Program-made: the position numbers and the translations under genes
Shown: positions 1-6,756 of the stretch, one piece after another
Position numbering within the stretch: the stretch's first letter is position 1
Layout of the letters: each line of letters opens with the position of its first letter
Source of the DNA: Clostridiales bacterium
GTDB lineage: Bacteria > Bacillota > Clostridia > Lachnospirales > WQUN01
DNA length: 12,088 nt
NCBI GenBank assembly: GCA_031254075.1
Contig: JAIRVD010000010.1
Location: 1-12,088, forward strand
Direction of reading: 5' to 3'
Notes under the pieces: model-generated
The model's input: the letters and a program-made list of their open reading frames with translations, nothing else
What the model was told of the DNA's origin: nothing
Database searches by the model: none

Positions 1-476
1 GGCTGCAAACGGACGACATGGTATGCGATTATCTCATGCAATACACAGAGCCAAGCTCAAATATTTGCAGGCTGTTGGAAAAGCTTAAAGCAAACCTGCA
101 AAAAGAGGGCGATATCAACCCCATAACGGATATCAACATTCGAATCGACAAGTGCAACGAGGAAATAGACAATCTTGTGAACTCTTTAGCACAGCCAAAT
201 CTCGGACAAGCTTTAATAGAGCGAGTAAACGTAAAAGTATCCGAACTCTCCGAGGAACTGGAACGGCTCAAATCCGAAAAAACGCGATTGCAGGATAATC
301 TTAATACTGCAAACGACAGAGAAATCCAAATTGATATGATTTCAACCGCACTCTCAAGTCTGAAGACTTATTTTAAGGAAATGACCATACAAGAGAAGCG
401 GACGCTCATTAAGCTCTTGGTTCAGAAAATGGAATGGGATGGAGCAGACCTCAATATTTTTGTTTACGGCGAATAG
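1..476 (+). CDS. Large serine recombinase, C-terminal part (5' end outside window)
   Basis: This is the 3' end of a site-specific recombinase gene; the frame is already open at base 3, before the first ATG at 18. About 158 residues are visible and end at TAG 474-476. The visible part is hydrophilic and helical, with a long heptad-like coiled-coil stretch (LSEELERLKSEKTRL and its surroundings). It closes with the family-typical tail: EKRTLIKLLVQKMEWDG, then a short beta strand ending IFVYGE. In large serine recombinases this region follows the zinc-ribbon domain and helps control synapsis of attachment sites. The catalytic serine domain lies outside the window, so activity cannot be judged. 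The gene ends about 64 bp before a junction with broken feoB, as expected when such a gene sits near the end of its own integrative element. Family assignment is fairly sure; the element type is unknown. Confidence 0.82.
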   Translation, partial: LQTDDMVCDYLMQYTEPSSNICRLLEKLKANLQKEGDINPITDINIRIDKCNEEIDNLVNSLAQPNLGQALIERVNVKVSELSEELERLKSEKTRLQDNLNTANDREIQIDMISTALSSLKTYFKEMTIQEKRTLIKLLVQKMEWDGADLNIFVYGE

Positions 477-540
477 ACAATTATCAGCCATCTATTCGTC
501 GTATAATACGGGAATTAAACAATTACCCTATCAATGGTGG
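1..540. mobile_element. Right end of an integrative element inserted in feoB
   Basis: Seen: a recombinase gene ends at 476, and the feoB reading frame coming from the right matches its family up to the CNGRFP motif (codon CCG at 541-543). It then continues as PPLIG and stops at 523. The family expectation is a Thr-Leu-Ile-like continuation and roughly 200 or more further residues. Inferred: sequence left of about 541 is foreign and belongs to an element mobilised by the serine recombinase. The left end and the rest of feoB should lie outside the window. The exact crossover dinucleotide cannot be fixed without the other end or an empty site. Confidence 0.7.
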
Positions 541-545
541 CGGAA
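477..545. other. Probable attachment-site junction (attL/attR-like)
   Basis: These bases lie between the recombinase stop codon and the point where feoB homology begins. They contain an 11-base palindrome centred on one base, CGTAT-A-ATACG at 500-510, and a direct repeat of ACAATTA at 478-484 and 519-525. Such short repeats near a crossover can be recombinase contact sites, but this role is inferred only from position. The host side begins at about 541. Confidence 0.4.
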
Positions 546-1654
546 AACGTCCGTTGCACGGGACGAAATTATTAGTGATTGTTGCAATCAGCCGTTCGCG
601 CGGCGAGTCGATTATCCTGCAACCGACAACGCCTGCGGCGTTGCAGCCGAAGCCCATCATTGTGGTGAGGGCTTGTTTTCCGCACGCGCTACACTTTTTG
701 TAGAGTTTATCCAGATTAAATGCAACACGCGGCAGATATCCGAAATCTTCAAGCAAGGTGAAGAGCGGAAAAAAAAATCGCCATTGGCGGAAGCATCACC
801 GCAATAACCCATGCCGGCACACGAAAAACTCCGAAAACCAACATCTCTTGCAACCACGACGGCAACCGCGAAAAAAAATGCAACAGCGGCTCTTCCAATG
901 AAAAAAATATTTTTGCCAGAAATTCCGCAGGATATTCCGCGCCTATTATCGTTATCCAAAAAACCACAAGCAACGTTAAAAACATCATCGGAAACGCCGT
1001 GAATTTTCCGCTGAAAATTTTATCCAGCATGCGGTCGCGCTTGTCGTATGATTTGTTTTTACATACGACGACATCTATACATATTTTTTCCGCCATTTTT
1101 ATTAACGTTTGCGTGATTTCGTCTTCGTTTGCGCTTTCGGGATAATTTATTTTAAATGCCGCTTCGTTAGGAAGAACCGGCACGGCGCGAATTAATTCCT
1201 CAAGCCCTCTTTTGCTTCGTGCTGAAGTTCCGACTACGGGGATTTTCAAACGCTCTGACAGCAATGTCGTGTTGATTTCGATATTTTTCTTTTTTGCTTC
1301 GTCCATTAAGTTTACGCAGACGATTACATTCGGCGTGATTTCCAATACTTGCAGAACGAGATTCATGTTTCGTTCTAAACAAACCGCGTCGCAAACTACA
1401 ATTACGGCATCGGGTTTTTCGTTTCGAATAAAATCACGTGCGATTTCTTCGTCTGCTGAATGCGCAACAAGCGAATAACATCCCGGCAAATCTACAAGAG
1501 TATAACCCTGCCCCTCGAATTTAAAATACCCCCGCGCACACGCAACCGTTTTGCCTGCCCAGTTGCCCGTATGTTGGTTAAGCCCGGTAAGCGCATTGAA
1601 AACCGTGGACTTGCCTACGTTAGGGTTTCCGATTAATGCCACGGTTTTTTTCAT
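523..1654 (-). pseudogene. feoB: Ferrous iron transporter FeoB, interrupted and frameshifted
   Basis: FeoB is the GTPase-coupled inner-membrane Fe(II) importer. From ATG 1654 the N-terminal G domain is intact: G1 GNPNVGKS (residues 9-16), Thr36 of G2, G3 DLPG (55-58), G4 NLMD (115-118) and G5 SARS (144-147). Membrane segments start near residue 221. The frame breaks at a run of nine T's (plus-strand A's 769-777) and stops at 749. Removing one T restores the family sequence [20 protein letters not shown], then GFGCNAAGV and IIDSPRERL, in the frame that ends at 523. That frame loses homology after CNGRFP, where the mobile element begins, so only about 370 residues of a protein usually near 600 or more remain. 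An AGGTG ribosome binding site precedes the start, 23 bp after feoA. The copy is almost certainly non-functional as it stands. The frameshift could be a sequencing error, slippage or real decay; the 3' truncation is independent of it. Confidence 0.88.
769..777 (-). other. feoB: Nine-base homopolymer with +1 frameshift in feoB
   Basis: The plus strand has nine A's in a row (nine T's in feoB sense). Eight T's would keep ATT TTT TTT CCG in frame and give the conserved [10 protein letters not shown]. Nine T's give FFSALHLA followed by a stop. Homopolymer runs are prone to replication slippage and to sequencing error, and the sequence alone cannot tell which applies. Confidence 0.85.
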
Positions 1655-1677
1655 GCGCTCACCTTTTTCAATAGAAA

Positions 1678-1908
1678 TTACACCGCAAAAATCTTACATG
1701 AATCCTCACATCTCAACGCAATCACCGAACCGCGAATCGTGTAGGCAATCGGGTCGCCAAGCGGGCTTTTCTGAACACATTCCACCTTCGTTCCGGGAAT
1801 TAATCCGATGTCCTGCAGCCGCCTGCGAATGCTTCCGCTTGCCGTCAACGCGCAGACAATCGCGGTTTCGCCCGGCTTCATTTCTGCCAATGAAATCACA
1901 TGCACCAT
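1678..1908 (-). CDS. feoA: FeoA, small SH3-like accessory protein of ferrous iron uptake
   Basis: FeoA is a small cytoplasmic protein needed for FeoB-dependent Fe(II) uptake. The 76-residue product has the family layout: an N-terminal SLAEMKPGETAIV strand, the helix RRRLQDIGLIPGTKVE (about 28-43), and the closing SPLGDPIAYTIRG segment with SVIALR. The start is uncertain. ATG 1908 has GGGAG directly against it, so GTG 1899, nine bases after GGGAG and giving MISLAEMKPG, may be the real start. A longer GTG start at 1956 has no good ribosome binding site and adds residues that are not FeoA-like. The gene precedes feoB by 23 bp in the same direction, so the two were co-transcribed. It is intact although feoB is broken. 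No clear iron-box operator was found. Confidence 0.9.
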   Translation of the reverse strand: MVHVISLAEMKPGETAIVCALTASGSIRRRLQDIGLIPGTKVECVQKSPLGDPIAYTIRGSVIALRCEDSCKIFAV

Positions 1909-1922
1909 CTCCCTACGATAAG

Positions 1923-1950
1923 GTATGCCGATTGTTATTTTTTGGTAATA
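1923..1950 (+). promoter_or_regulatory. Weak forespore sigma-G-like promoter candidate for the spoVA operon
   Basis: The short gap between divergent feoA and the plus-strand operon contains GTATG (1923-1927), which fits the sigma-G -35 pattern GNATR. After 16 bp comes GGTAATA (1944-1950), which shares TAATA with a CATNNTA-like -10. The spacing is slightly short and the -10 lacks the CA, so this rests mainly on location and on the known sigma-G control of spoVA in Bacillus. Confidence 0.22.
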
Positions 1951-1973
1951 CTTCACAAAAGGGAGGCGTTTTT

Positions 1974-2156
1974 ATGAAATACATTAAATTCAAAATTCTG
2001 GTGATAATACTTTTGTTGTTTGCTGTTTTGGCGGTGGCGGTGTATTTTTTTTCGCCGCGAAACGAAGAACGCGAAATGAACGGTATGTTTGTGAGAGGTG
2101 CAAATGGATATTTACATCAAGCCGAAGAAGAAGGCGCAACTGTTAAACAAGCATGA
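1974..2156 (+). CDS. Small single-pass membrane protein upstream of spoVAA (hypothetical)
   Basis: I do not recognise this 60-residue product. ATG 1974 has a strong ribosome binding site, GGGAGG at 1961-1966, seven bases upstream. Residues about 6-26 form one hydrophobic helix (KILVIILLLFAVLAVAVYFF), preceded by lysines and followed by a charged tail. This fits a small membrane-anchored protein with its N terminus inside. The last 17 or so codons overlap the start of spoVAA (ATG 2104) in another frame, so the tail is constrained by, or a by-product of, spoVAA sequence. It could be a true first gene of the spoVA operon, coupled in translation to spoVAA, or a leader that opens the spoVAA start region. 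The ribosome binding site and the helix favour a real product. Confidence 0.5.
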   Translation: MKYIKFKILVIILLLFAVLAVAVYFFSPRNEEREMNGMFVRGANGYLHQAEEEGATVKQA

Positions 2157-2721
2157 GATTTTGATTTCCGATGTTGCAGATGTGATTGCGAAGGGCGATG
2201 AGGCTTCGAAAATCGGGAAGATGAAATTGCAAAGCATCAAAAAGGGCGACAGCGGCAACATGAATTATTTGGTAAGCGTAATGGACATTATTAAGAAAAT
2301 AAACCAAACATATCCCGACGCGACGATTAACAATGTCGGCGAGTCGGACACTTGGGTTCATTGCGTTGCGCGTGAGAGAAAGGACAAGCCGATGCTTCTC
2401 TGGCTGCGCATCGGCGTAATTTCGTTGATTTTGCTGATTGGCGCGGCTACAGCGATAATGAGTTTCCATACTGACGGGCAGATTCCGAAAATTTTTGAAC
2501 AATACTACGGAATTTTCTTCGGAACGGAGCAGAAAAATCCGCCGCTTATAACGATTCCGTATTCGATAGGGCTTGCTGTCGGAATTTTGGTTTTCTACAA
2601 CCATTTGATGGGAAAGAAAATCACCGACGACCCGACGCCTATCGAAGTTGAAATCGAAACATATGAAAAAGAAGTCACCGAAGCAATGATTGAAATGATG
2701 GAGAAACGCGACGATGTTTGA
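2104..2721 (+). CDS. spoVAA: Stage V sporulation protein AA
   Basis: SpoVAA is part of the SpoVA complex of the spore inner membrane, which takes DPA into the forespore late in sporulation and releases it at germination. The 205-residue protein has a soluble N-terminal domain (about 1-95) starting MDIYIKPKKK. Two membrane segments follow (about 97-119 and 149-168), then an acidic C-terminal tail. I chose ATG 2104 over GTG 2098 because GAGAGG lies at a good distance upstream and the resulting N terminus matches the family. The gene starts inside the preceding small ORF and its end overlaps spoVAB by 8 bp, indicating one operon with translational coupling. Many clostridia keep only spoVAC, AD and AE, so having AA and AB makes this a fuller set. 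Confidence 0.88.
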   Translation: MDIYIKPKKKAQLLNKHEILISDVADVIAKGDEASKIGKMKLQSIKKGDSGNMNYLVSVMDIIKKINQTYPDATINNVGESDTWVHCVARERKDKPMLLWLRIGVISLILLIGAATAIMSFHTDGQIPKIFEQYYGIFFGTEQKNPPLITIPYSIGLAVGILVFYNHLMGKKITDDPTPIEVEIETYEKEVTEAMIEMMEKRDDV

Positions 2722-3157
2722 GTTGGCGATGCAGATTTTCGCGATGATAATCGGGCTTGCGTCGGGAATGATAATTTCGGGCGCGGTGTTTGCGTTTATA
2801 ACGGCAATCGGAATTGTTCCGCGACTTGCGCAAAAAACGAAAACACGCGCGTATTGCAGAATTTATGAATCCGCACTCGTGATTGGCGGAATTCTCGGTA
2901 CGGCTGCGGGATTTTGGCAGATTCGTTTGCCGTTCGGCGCAATTGTTGCGGCGATTCTGAGCCTGTGCATCGGAATCTTCTACGGCGCTATCGCAATGTC
3001 AATCGCCGAAACACTTGACGTTATACCGATTCTCACGCGTCGCGGACGCGTTCAGCAGGGGCTGTTTTATTTCGTTCTCGCAATCGCGCTCGGCAAAATG
3101 ACCGGCGCATTATTATACTTTCTGGTGCCGGGCTTCTTCGACCCGAGCCATATGTAG
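2714..3157 (+). CDS. spoVAB: Stage V sporulation protein AB
   Basis: This 147-residue, almost wholly hydrophobic protein has about four to five membrane segments: near 5-33, 53-70, 74-98 and 114-138. It belongs to the SpoVAB family and is encoded next to SpoVAA as in Bacillus. The pair is thought to be an inner-membrane part of the DPA channel complex, although the individual role of AB is poorly known. The start codon lies within the last codons of spoVAA (8-bp overlap), so it is probably read by coupled translation. The ribosome binding site is correspondingly inside the end of spoVAA (GGAG near 2700). The length is usual for the family and no lesions are seen. Confidence 0.86.
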   Translation: MFELAMQIFAMIIGLASGMIISGAVFAFITAIGIVPRLAQKTKTRAYCRIYESALVIGGILGTAAGFWQIRLPFGAIVAAILSLCIGIFYGAIAMSIAETLDVIPILTRRGRVQQGLFYFVLAIALGKMTGALLYFLVPGFFDPSHM

Positions 3158-3169
3158 GAGGAAAAATAA

Positions 3170-3607
3170 ATGAACGTAGAGCAAAAACAATATGACGAAA
3201 TGGTAAAACAAGTTTCGCCGAAAAGCGCGGTTTTTATGAACAGCATAAAGGCGTTTTTCGTCGGCGGAATAATTTGCGCAATCGGTCAAGTGCTGTACAA
3301 CTTTTTCGAAGCACGCGGATTTTCACAGGAAAACACCGGGATTCTTGTGGCTTCCGTTTTAATCACGGTGGCTATTCTGCTTACCGCGCTCGGACTATAC
3401 GAACGCATCGGAAAATTCGCGGGTGCGGGTTCCGTTGTGCCGATAACGGGCTTCGCGAACGCAATTGCCGCGCCCGCAATCGAGCATAAAAAAGAAGGTC
3501 TCGTTCTCGGCGTAGGCGCAAAAATGTTTGTAATCGCCGGTCCCGTAATCGTTTACGGCACAGTTACATCGGTAATAGTCGGCATAATTTACTATTTTGT
3601 GAGGTAG
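3170..3607 (+). CDS. spoVAC: Stage V sporulation protein AC, DPA channel subunit
   Basis: SpoVAC is the SpoVA membrane subunit reported in Bacillus to behave as a mechanosensitive channel that lets DPA out during germination. The 145-residue product has a hydrophilic N terminus (about 1-25) and membrane segments near 27-46, 57-77, 85-105 and 118-143. It carries the family motif GLYERIGKFAGAGSVVPITGFAN, of which ERIGKFAGAG (about 78-87) is the core. The same motif recurs in SpoVAE as DRLVDFAGAG, showing the two are related. A strong AGGAGG ribosome binding site precedes ATG 3170, 12 bp after spoVAB. Identification is secure. Confidence 0.93.
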   Translation: MNVEQKQYDEMVKQVSPKSAVFMNSIKAFFVGGIICAIGQVLYNFFEARGFSQENTGILVASVLITVAILLTALGLYERIGKFAGAGSVVPITGFANAIAAPAIEHKKEGLVLGVGAKMFVIAGPVIVYGTVTSVIVGIIYYFVR

Positions 3608-3611
3608 AAAA

Positions 3612-4625
3612 ATGACAAAACATTTCGGAGAAGCAAGTGTAAAATTTTCAAATCCGCCGTCGATTATTTCCGCAGCGGCAATCGTCGGCCCCAAGGAAGG
3701 CGAGGGACCGTTGGCTGCACATTTCGATAAAATTTCCGACGATATTTTATTCGGCAAAGATACTTGGGAGCAAGCCGAAAGCGAATTGATGCGTCAAACA
3801 ATTGAAGCCTGCGTTGCGAAGTCGGGCGTTCAAATGAAAGATATCAACTACATCTTCGCGGGCGATTTGCTTAATCAAAACAGCGGTTCGATTTACGGAG
3901 CGCGTTCGTTTGAGCGACCGTTTTACGGGCTGTTCGGTGCGTGTTCGGCGATGGGAATGGCAATGCAACTCGGCACAATGCTAATCGACGGCGGCTTTGC
4001 CGATTACACAATCGCGAACGCGTCAAGTCATTTCTGCGGCGCGGAAAAAACATTTCGCTTCCCGCTTGAACTCGGAACCCAACGCACCCCGACTGCATCA
4101 TGGACAGTAACCGGCGACGGTGCGGTGCTTCTTTCTTCCGTCGGCGAAGGACCGTACATCACCGCCGCAACAACCGGCGCAATCATTGACCTCGGGCAAA
4201 AAGACGTAAACAACATGGGTGCGGCAATGGTTCCCGCCGCCGCCGATGTAATCGTCAAGCATTTCCGCGACCTGCAACTCGCGCCCGACCACTACGACAT
4301 TATTGCAACGGGCGACCTCGGCATCTACGGAAAAGACCTTCTGATTCAACTTCTGCAAAAAGAAAACTTAAACATCAGCGACCGCCTTACCGACTGCGGA
4401 ATCGAAATCTACGATGCGGAAAAACAAGATGTTCACGCAGGCGGAAGCGGATGCGGATGCTCCGCCGTTGTCTTCGCGTCATACTTCCTGAAAAAAATAA
4501 AAAAAGGCGAAATAAACAAAATGCTGTTCGTCCCGACAGGCGCACTGCACAGTGTCGTCACATTCCAACAGGGTGAATCAATCCCCGGAATCGCACATGC
4601 TGTTGCTATCGAAAGGAGCATATAA
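3612..4625 (+). CDS. spoVAD: Stage V sporulation protein AD, DPA-binding thiolase-fold protein
   Basis: SpoVAD is the soluble, membrane-associated SpoVA subunit that binds DPA and feeds it to the SpoVAC/SpoVAE channel. The 337-residue length is close to the Bacillus protein. The fold is thiolase/KAS-like. GACSAMGMA (109-117) places Cys111 where condensing enzymes carry their nucleophile, and the glycine-rich stretch HAGGSGCGCSA (275-285) lies near the second half-domain. The family is not known to catalyse condensation, so the fold serves ligand binding. ATG 3612 lies 4 bp after the spoVAC stop, with GAGG upstream. The stop codon directly abuts the spoVAE start. Identification is secure. Confidence 0.95.
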   Translation: MTKHFGEASVKFSNPPSIISAAAIVGPKEGEGPLAAHFDKISDDILFGKDTWEQAESELMRQTIEACVAKSGVQMKDINYIFAGDLLNQNSGSIYGARSFERPFYGLFGACSAMGMAMQLGTMLIDGGFADYTIANASSHFCGAEKTFRFPLELGTQRTPTASWTVTGDGAVLLSSVGEGPYITAATTGAIIDLGQKDVNNMGAAMVPAAADVIVKHFRDLQLAPDHYDIIATGDLGIYGKDLLIQLLQKENLNISDRLTDCGIEIYDAEKQDVHAGGSGCGCSAVVFASYFLKKIKKGEINKMLFVPTGALHSVVTFQQGESIPGIAHAVAIERSI

Positions 4626-4997
4626 ATGGATGGATTATTTAACGGAATTTTTTGGGCTTTTGTAATCGGTGGGGCGATATGTATAATCGGACAATTATTG
4701 ATTGACCTTACGAAGCTCACGCCGGCACGAATTCTTGTATTTTTCGTAGTGGCGGGTTGCATTCTCGGCGGGCTGGGGCTTTATGACCGACTAGTCGATT
4801 TCGCCGGCGCGGGCGCAACCGTTCCGTTGCCGGGCTTCGGAAATCTGCTTGCGCGAGGCGTAAAAAAAGCCGTCGATGAACGCGGCTTAATCGGCGTAAT
4901 CACAGGCGGATTCACAGCAATGGCAGGCGGCGTAACCGTCGCCGTAATCTTCGGCTACCTCGCGGCATTGGTCAGTTCACCGGGGATGAAGGAGTAG
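4626..4997 (+). CDS. spoVAE: Stage V sporulation protein AE, membrane channel subunit
   Basis: This 123-residue membrane protein is the last gene of the spoVA operon. It has hydrophobic segments near 6-26, 36-56, 64-82 and 93-117, and the motif GLYDRLVDFAGAGATVPLPGFGN that it shares with SpoVAC. It corresponds to the SpoVAEb-type subunit, a partner of SpoVAC and SpoVAD in DPA transport. ATG 4626 follows the spoVAD stop with no gap, and AAAGGAGC lies just inside the end of spoVAD. No spoVAEa or spoVAF gene follows; the next gene is on the opposite strand with only 2 bp between stop codons. Confidence 0.92.
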   Translation: MDGLFNGIFWAFVIGGAICIIGQLLIDLTKLTPARILVFFVVAGCILGGLGLYDRLVDFAGAGATVPLPGFGNLLARGVKKAVDERGLIGVITGGFTAMAGGVTVAVIFGYLAALVSSPGMKE

Positions 4998-5007
4998 TTT
5001 TACTCCT
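4990..5007. terminator. Short hairpin across two convergent stop codons
   Basis: AGGAGTA (4990-4996) and TACTCCT (5001-5007) form a perfect 7-bp stem with a GTTT loop. The hairpin contains the spoVAE stop (4995-4997) and the kinase stop (5000-5002 on the minus strand). Neither side has a clear U tract, so it is not a textbook terminator. It may act as a weak bidirectional block, or be incidental. Confidence 0.33.
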
Positions 5008-6739
5008 CCTTCCTTACATATTTATTCAAGCAATTATTAAGCAAATTAGCGTCGATGGGTTTTGGGATGAAGTCGTCGAAGCCGTTTTGTTTGAACATTT
5101 CGCCGTTACCGACGAGGGCGTTGGCGGTCAGGGCTACAATTGTGCCTTTGTAGCCGAGTGCGCGGAGTTTTTGGGTGGTTTCGATGCCGTCCATTTCGGG
5201 CATCATGTGGTCCATGAAGATGATGTCGTAGGTTCTGCCGTGTTCGATTAGGTCAATGGCTACGAAGCCGCTTATTGCGGTGTCGATGTTGAGTTCGTAG
5301 GGTTCGAGAAGACCCTCGGCGACATAGAGATTTGTTTCGACGTCATCGACAACGAGAACGTTTCCGTACGGCATCGGGTCAATGATGGTTTGAATTGTTG
5401 AGATTTGTCTTTCGCCCATGAAGGTGAAATCGCGAAGTTTTTCGGCGAGTTTGGTGCCGAGGGGCGGGCATTCAACTGCGAGTTGCGTAACTTCGACGGT
5501 GAAAATGCTGCCGCAGCCGTATGAGCTTTGGGCTTTTATCGTGCCGTTCATCATTTTTACGAGATTTTGCGTAATATTCAGACCGATGCCGGTGCCTTCG
5601 GTGGTGCGGTTTGCGTCGGAGTTAAAACGAACATATTCCGAAAAAAGCCGCGACTGGTCTTTCATTTTTAATCCCTGCCCGGTGTCCTCAACGACGAAAC
5701 GAAGACGAATTTCGCCGTTTTCCCAATAATGACGTATTAATAATTTTACATAACCCTTTTCCGTGTATTTAATTGCGTTCGAAAGCAAATTATTCAAAAT
5801 TTGTTTAAGCCTGAGTTCATCGCCGCACATTCTTGACGGAAGGCCATCTTCCAAATCGAGAATAAAATCAATCGGCTTTGAACCGATGCGGACTATGTTA
5901 AGCTGAACTGCGTCGTTAATAAGATTCGGCAGATAATATTCAACATCGCTGAGTTCGAATTTGCCTGTTTCGATTTTCGATAAATCCAGAATGTCGTTTA
6001 TGATTCCGAGCAAATGATTTCCGGAAGTAAATATTTTCTCAAGCGCAGCAGAATATTCCGGAGGCAATCCGTATTTTTGCAATTGAATCTGCGAAATTCC
6101 GATGATTGCGTTTAGCGGCGTTCGAATTTCGTGCGACATTGTCGCAAGGAAATTTGATTTACTTTTGTTTGCTTCCTCGGCGTCAATTTTCGCCTTTATA
6201 ATGTCGGTTGTATCGCTCCAATTTATAATTACACCCTTCAACTCGTTATCGTACATCGGAACATATGTTACACGAAAAGCGCGCCGCTCAGCATTTTTGC
6301 CTATATCGGCAAAAATGTCGCAGCGGCGCATTTCATTGTAGTTCACGCATTCCAACAGCTCGCGCATAATTGTTTCGAACAAATCGCCATTCGTGAAACG
6401 TGAATAAATATCGTCGATTCGTTTTCCGGCAACCTCATTTATGAATGCCGCGCCGACTATTTTTAAAAATAAATCGGAACCGTACGCCACATTAAGGTCG
6501 CTGTCGAGAAGAATAAGTAAATCCGCGCTGCTCTTCATCATGTACCAAAGAAATTGCTGATGCTTCTCATTCTCGGCGGCAAGCGCACGCGACATATTCA
6601 TTTTCAGCGCGAAATTTCGCTCCGTAGCGGAAATGGTACGCGCGCGCTGATTCAATTCGCGCTGCGCCATTCGAAGTTCTTTTTTTAACTGCTTGTTTTC
6701 TTCCGTTAAAGCAAGAATATCCTCGGCCGCATGTTCCAT
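5000..6739 (-). CDS. Soluble hybrid sensor histidine kinase (coiled coil, PAS, HisKA, HATPase, receiver)
   Basis: The 579-residue protein is a cytoplasmic hybrid kinase with no membrane segment or signal peptide. Residues about 8-60 form a charged coiled coil and about 65-180 a PAS-like sensor. The HisKA domain follows, with phospho-acceptor His203 in TMSHEIRTPLN. The HATPase domain has the N box NNLLSNAIKY (Asn321), G1 EDTGQG (351-356) and G2 GTGIGLN (382-388). The receiver (about 460-575) has Asp465-Asp466, phospho-acceptor Asp510 (IIFMD), Thr538 and Lys560. All key residues are present, so it should autophosphorylate and relay to its own receiver. No DNA-binding or other output domain exists, so an external phosphotransfer partner or a protein-contact output is needed. 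Its start has AGGGTAGG upstream and lies 17 bp after the FIST gene, so the FIST protein is the likely input. The target pathway is unknown; the neighbouring spoVA operon is not evidence of a sporulation role. Confidence 0.92.
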   Translation of the reverse strand: MEHAAEDILALTEENKQLKKELRMAQRELNQRARTISATERNFALKMNMSRALAAENEKHQQFLWYMMKSSADLLILLDSDLNVAYGSDLFLKIVGAAFINEVAGKRIDDIYSRFTNGDLFETIMRELLECVNYNEMRRCDIFADIGKNAERRAFRVTYVPMYDNELKGVIINWSDTTDIIKAKIDAEEANKSKSNFLATMSHEIRTPLNAIIGISQIQLQKYGLPPEYSAALEKIFTSGNHLLGIINDILDLSKIETGKFELSDVEYYLPNLINDAVQLNIVRIGSKPIDFILDLEDGLPSRMCGDELRLKQILNNLLSNAIKYTEKGYVKLLIRHYWENGEIRLRFVVEDTGQGLKMKDQSRLFSEYVRFNSDANRTTEGTGIGLNITQNLVKMMNGTIKAQSSYGCGSIFTVEVTQLAVECPPLGTKLAEKLRDFTFMGERQISTIQTIIDPMPYGNVLVVDDVETNLYVAEGLLEPYELNIDTAISGFVAIDLIEHGRTYDIIFMDHMMPEMDGIETTQKLRALGYKGTIVALTANALVGNGEMFKQNGFDDFIPKPIDANLLNNCLNKYVRKEE

Positions 6740-6756
6740 TGCAACCTACCCTTCTT

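Noticed and set aside
434..807. Two overlapping plus-strand ORFs of 89 and 122 codons
   Set aside because: They run antisense to the clearly recognisable feoB remnant and across the element junction, and show no domain features.
811..1478. Plus-strand ORFs antisense to feoB
   Set aside because: The minus strand carries FeoB motifs in full; the plus-strand products are low-complexity shadows.
1551..1973. Long upstream extension of the small ORF before spoVAA
   Set aside because: The extension runs antisense to feoB and feoA; a strong ribosome binding site supports the start at 1974 instead.
4990..5007. Canonical intrinsic terminator after the spoVA operon
   Set aside because: The stem is present but neither strand has a U tract, so it is listed only as a weak hairpin.
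5000..6739. Sporulation phosphorelay kinase (KinA-like) because of the adjacent spoVA operon
   Set aside because: The kinase is on the opposite strand, in an operon with a FIST gene, and has its own receiver domain; closeness alone does not support a sporulation role.
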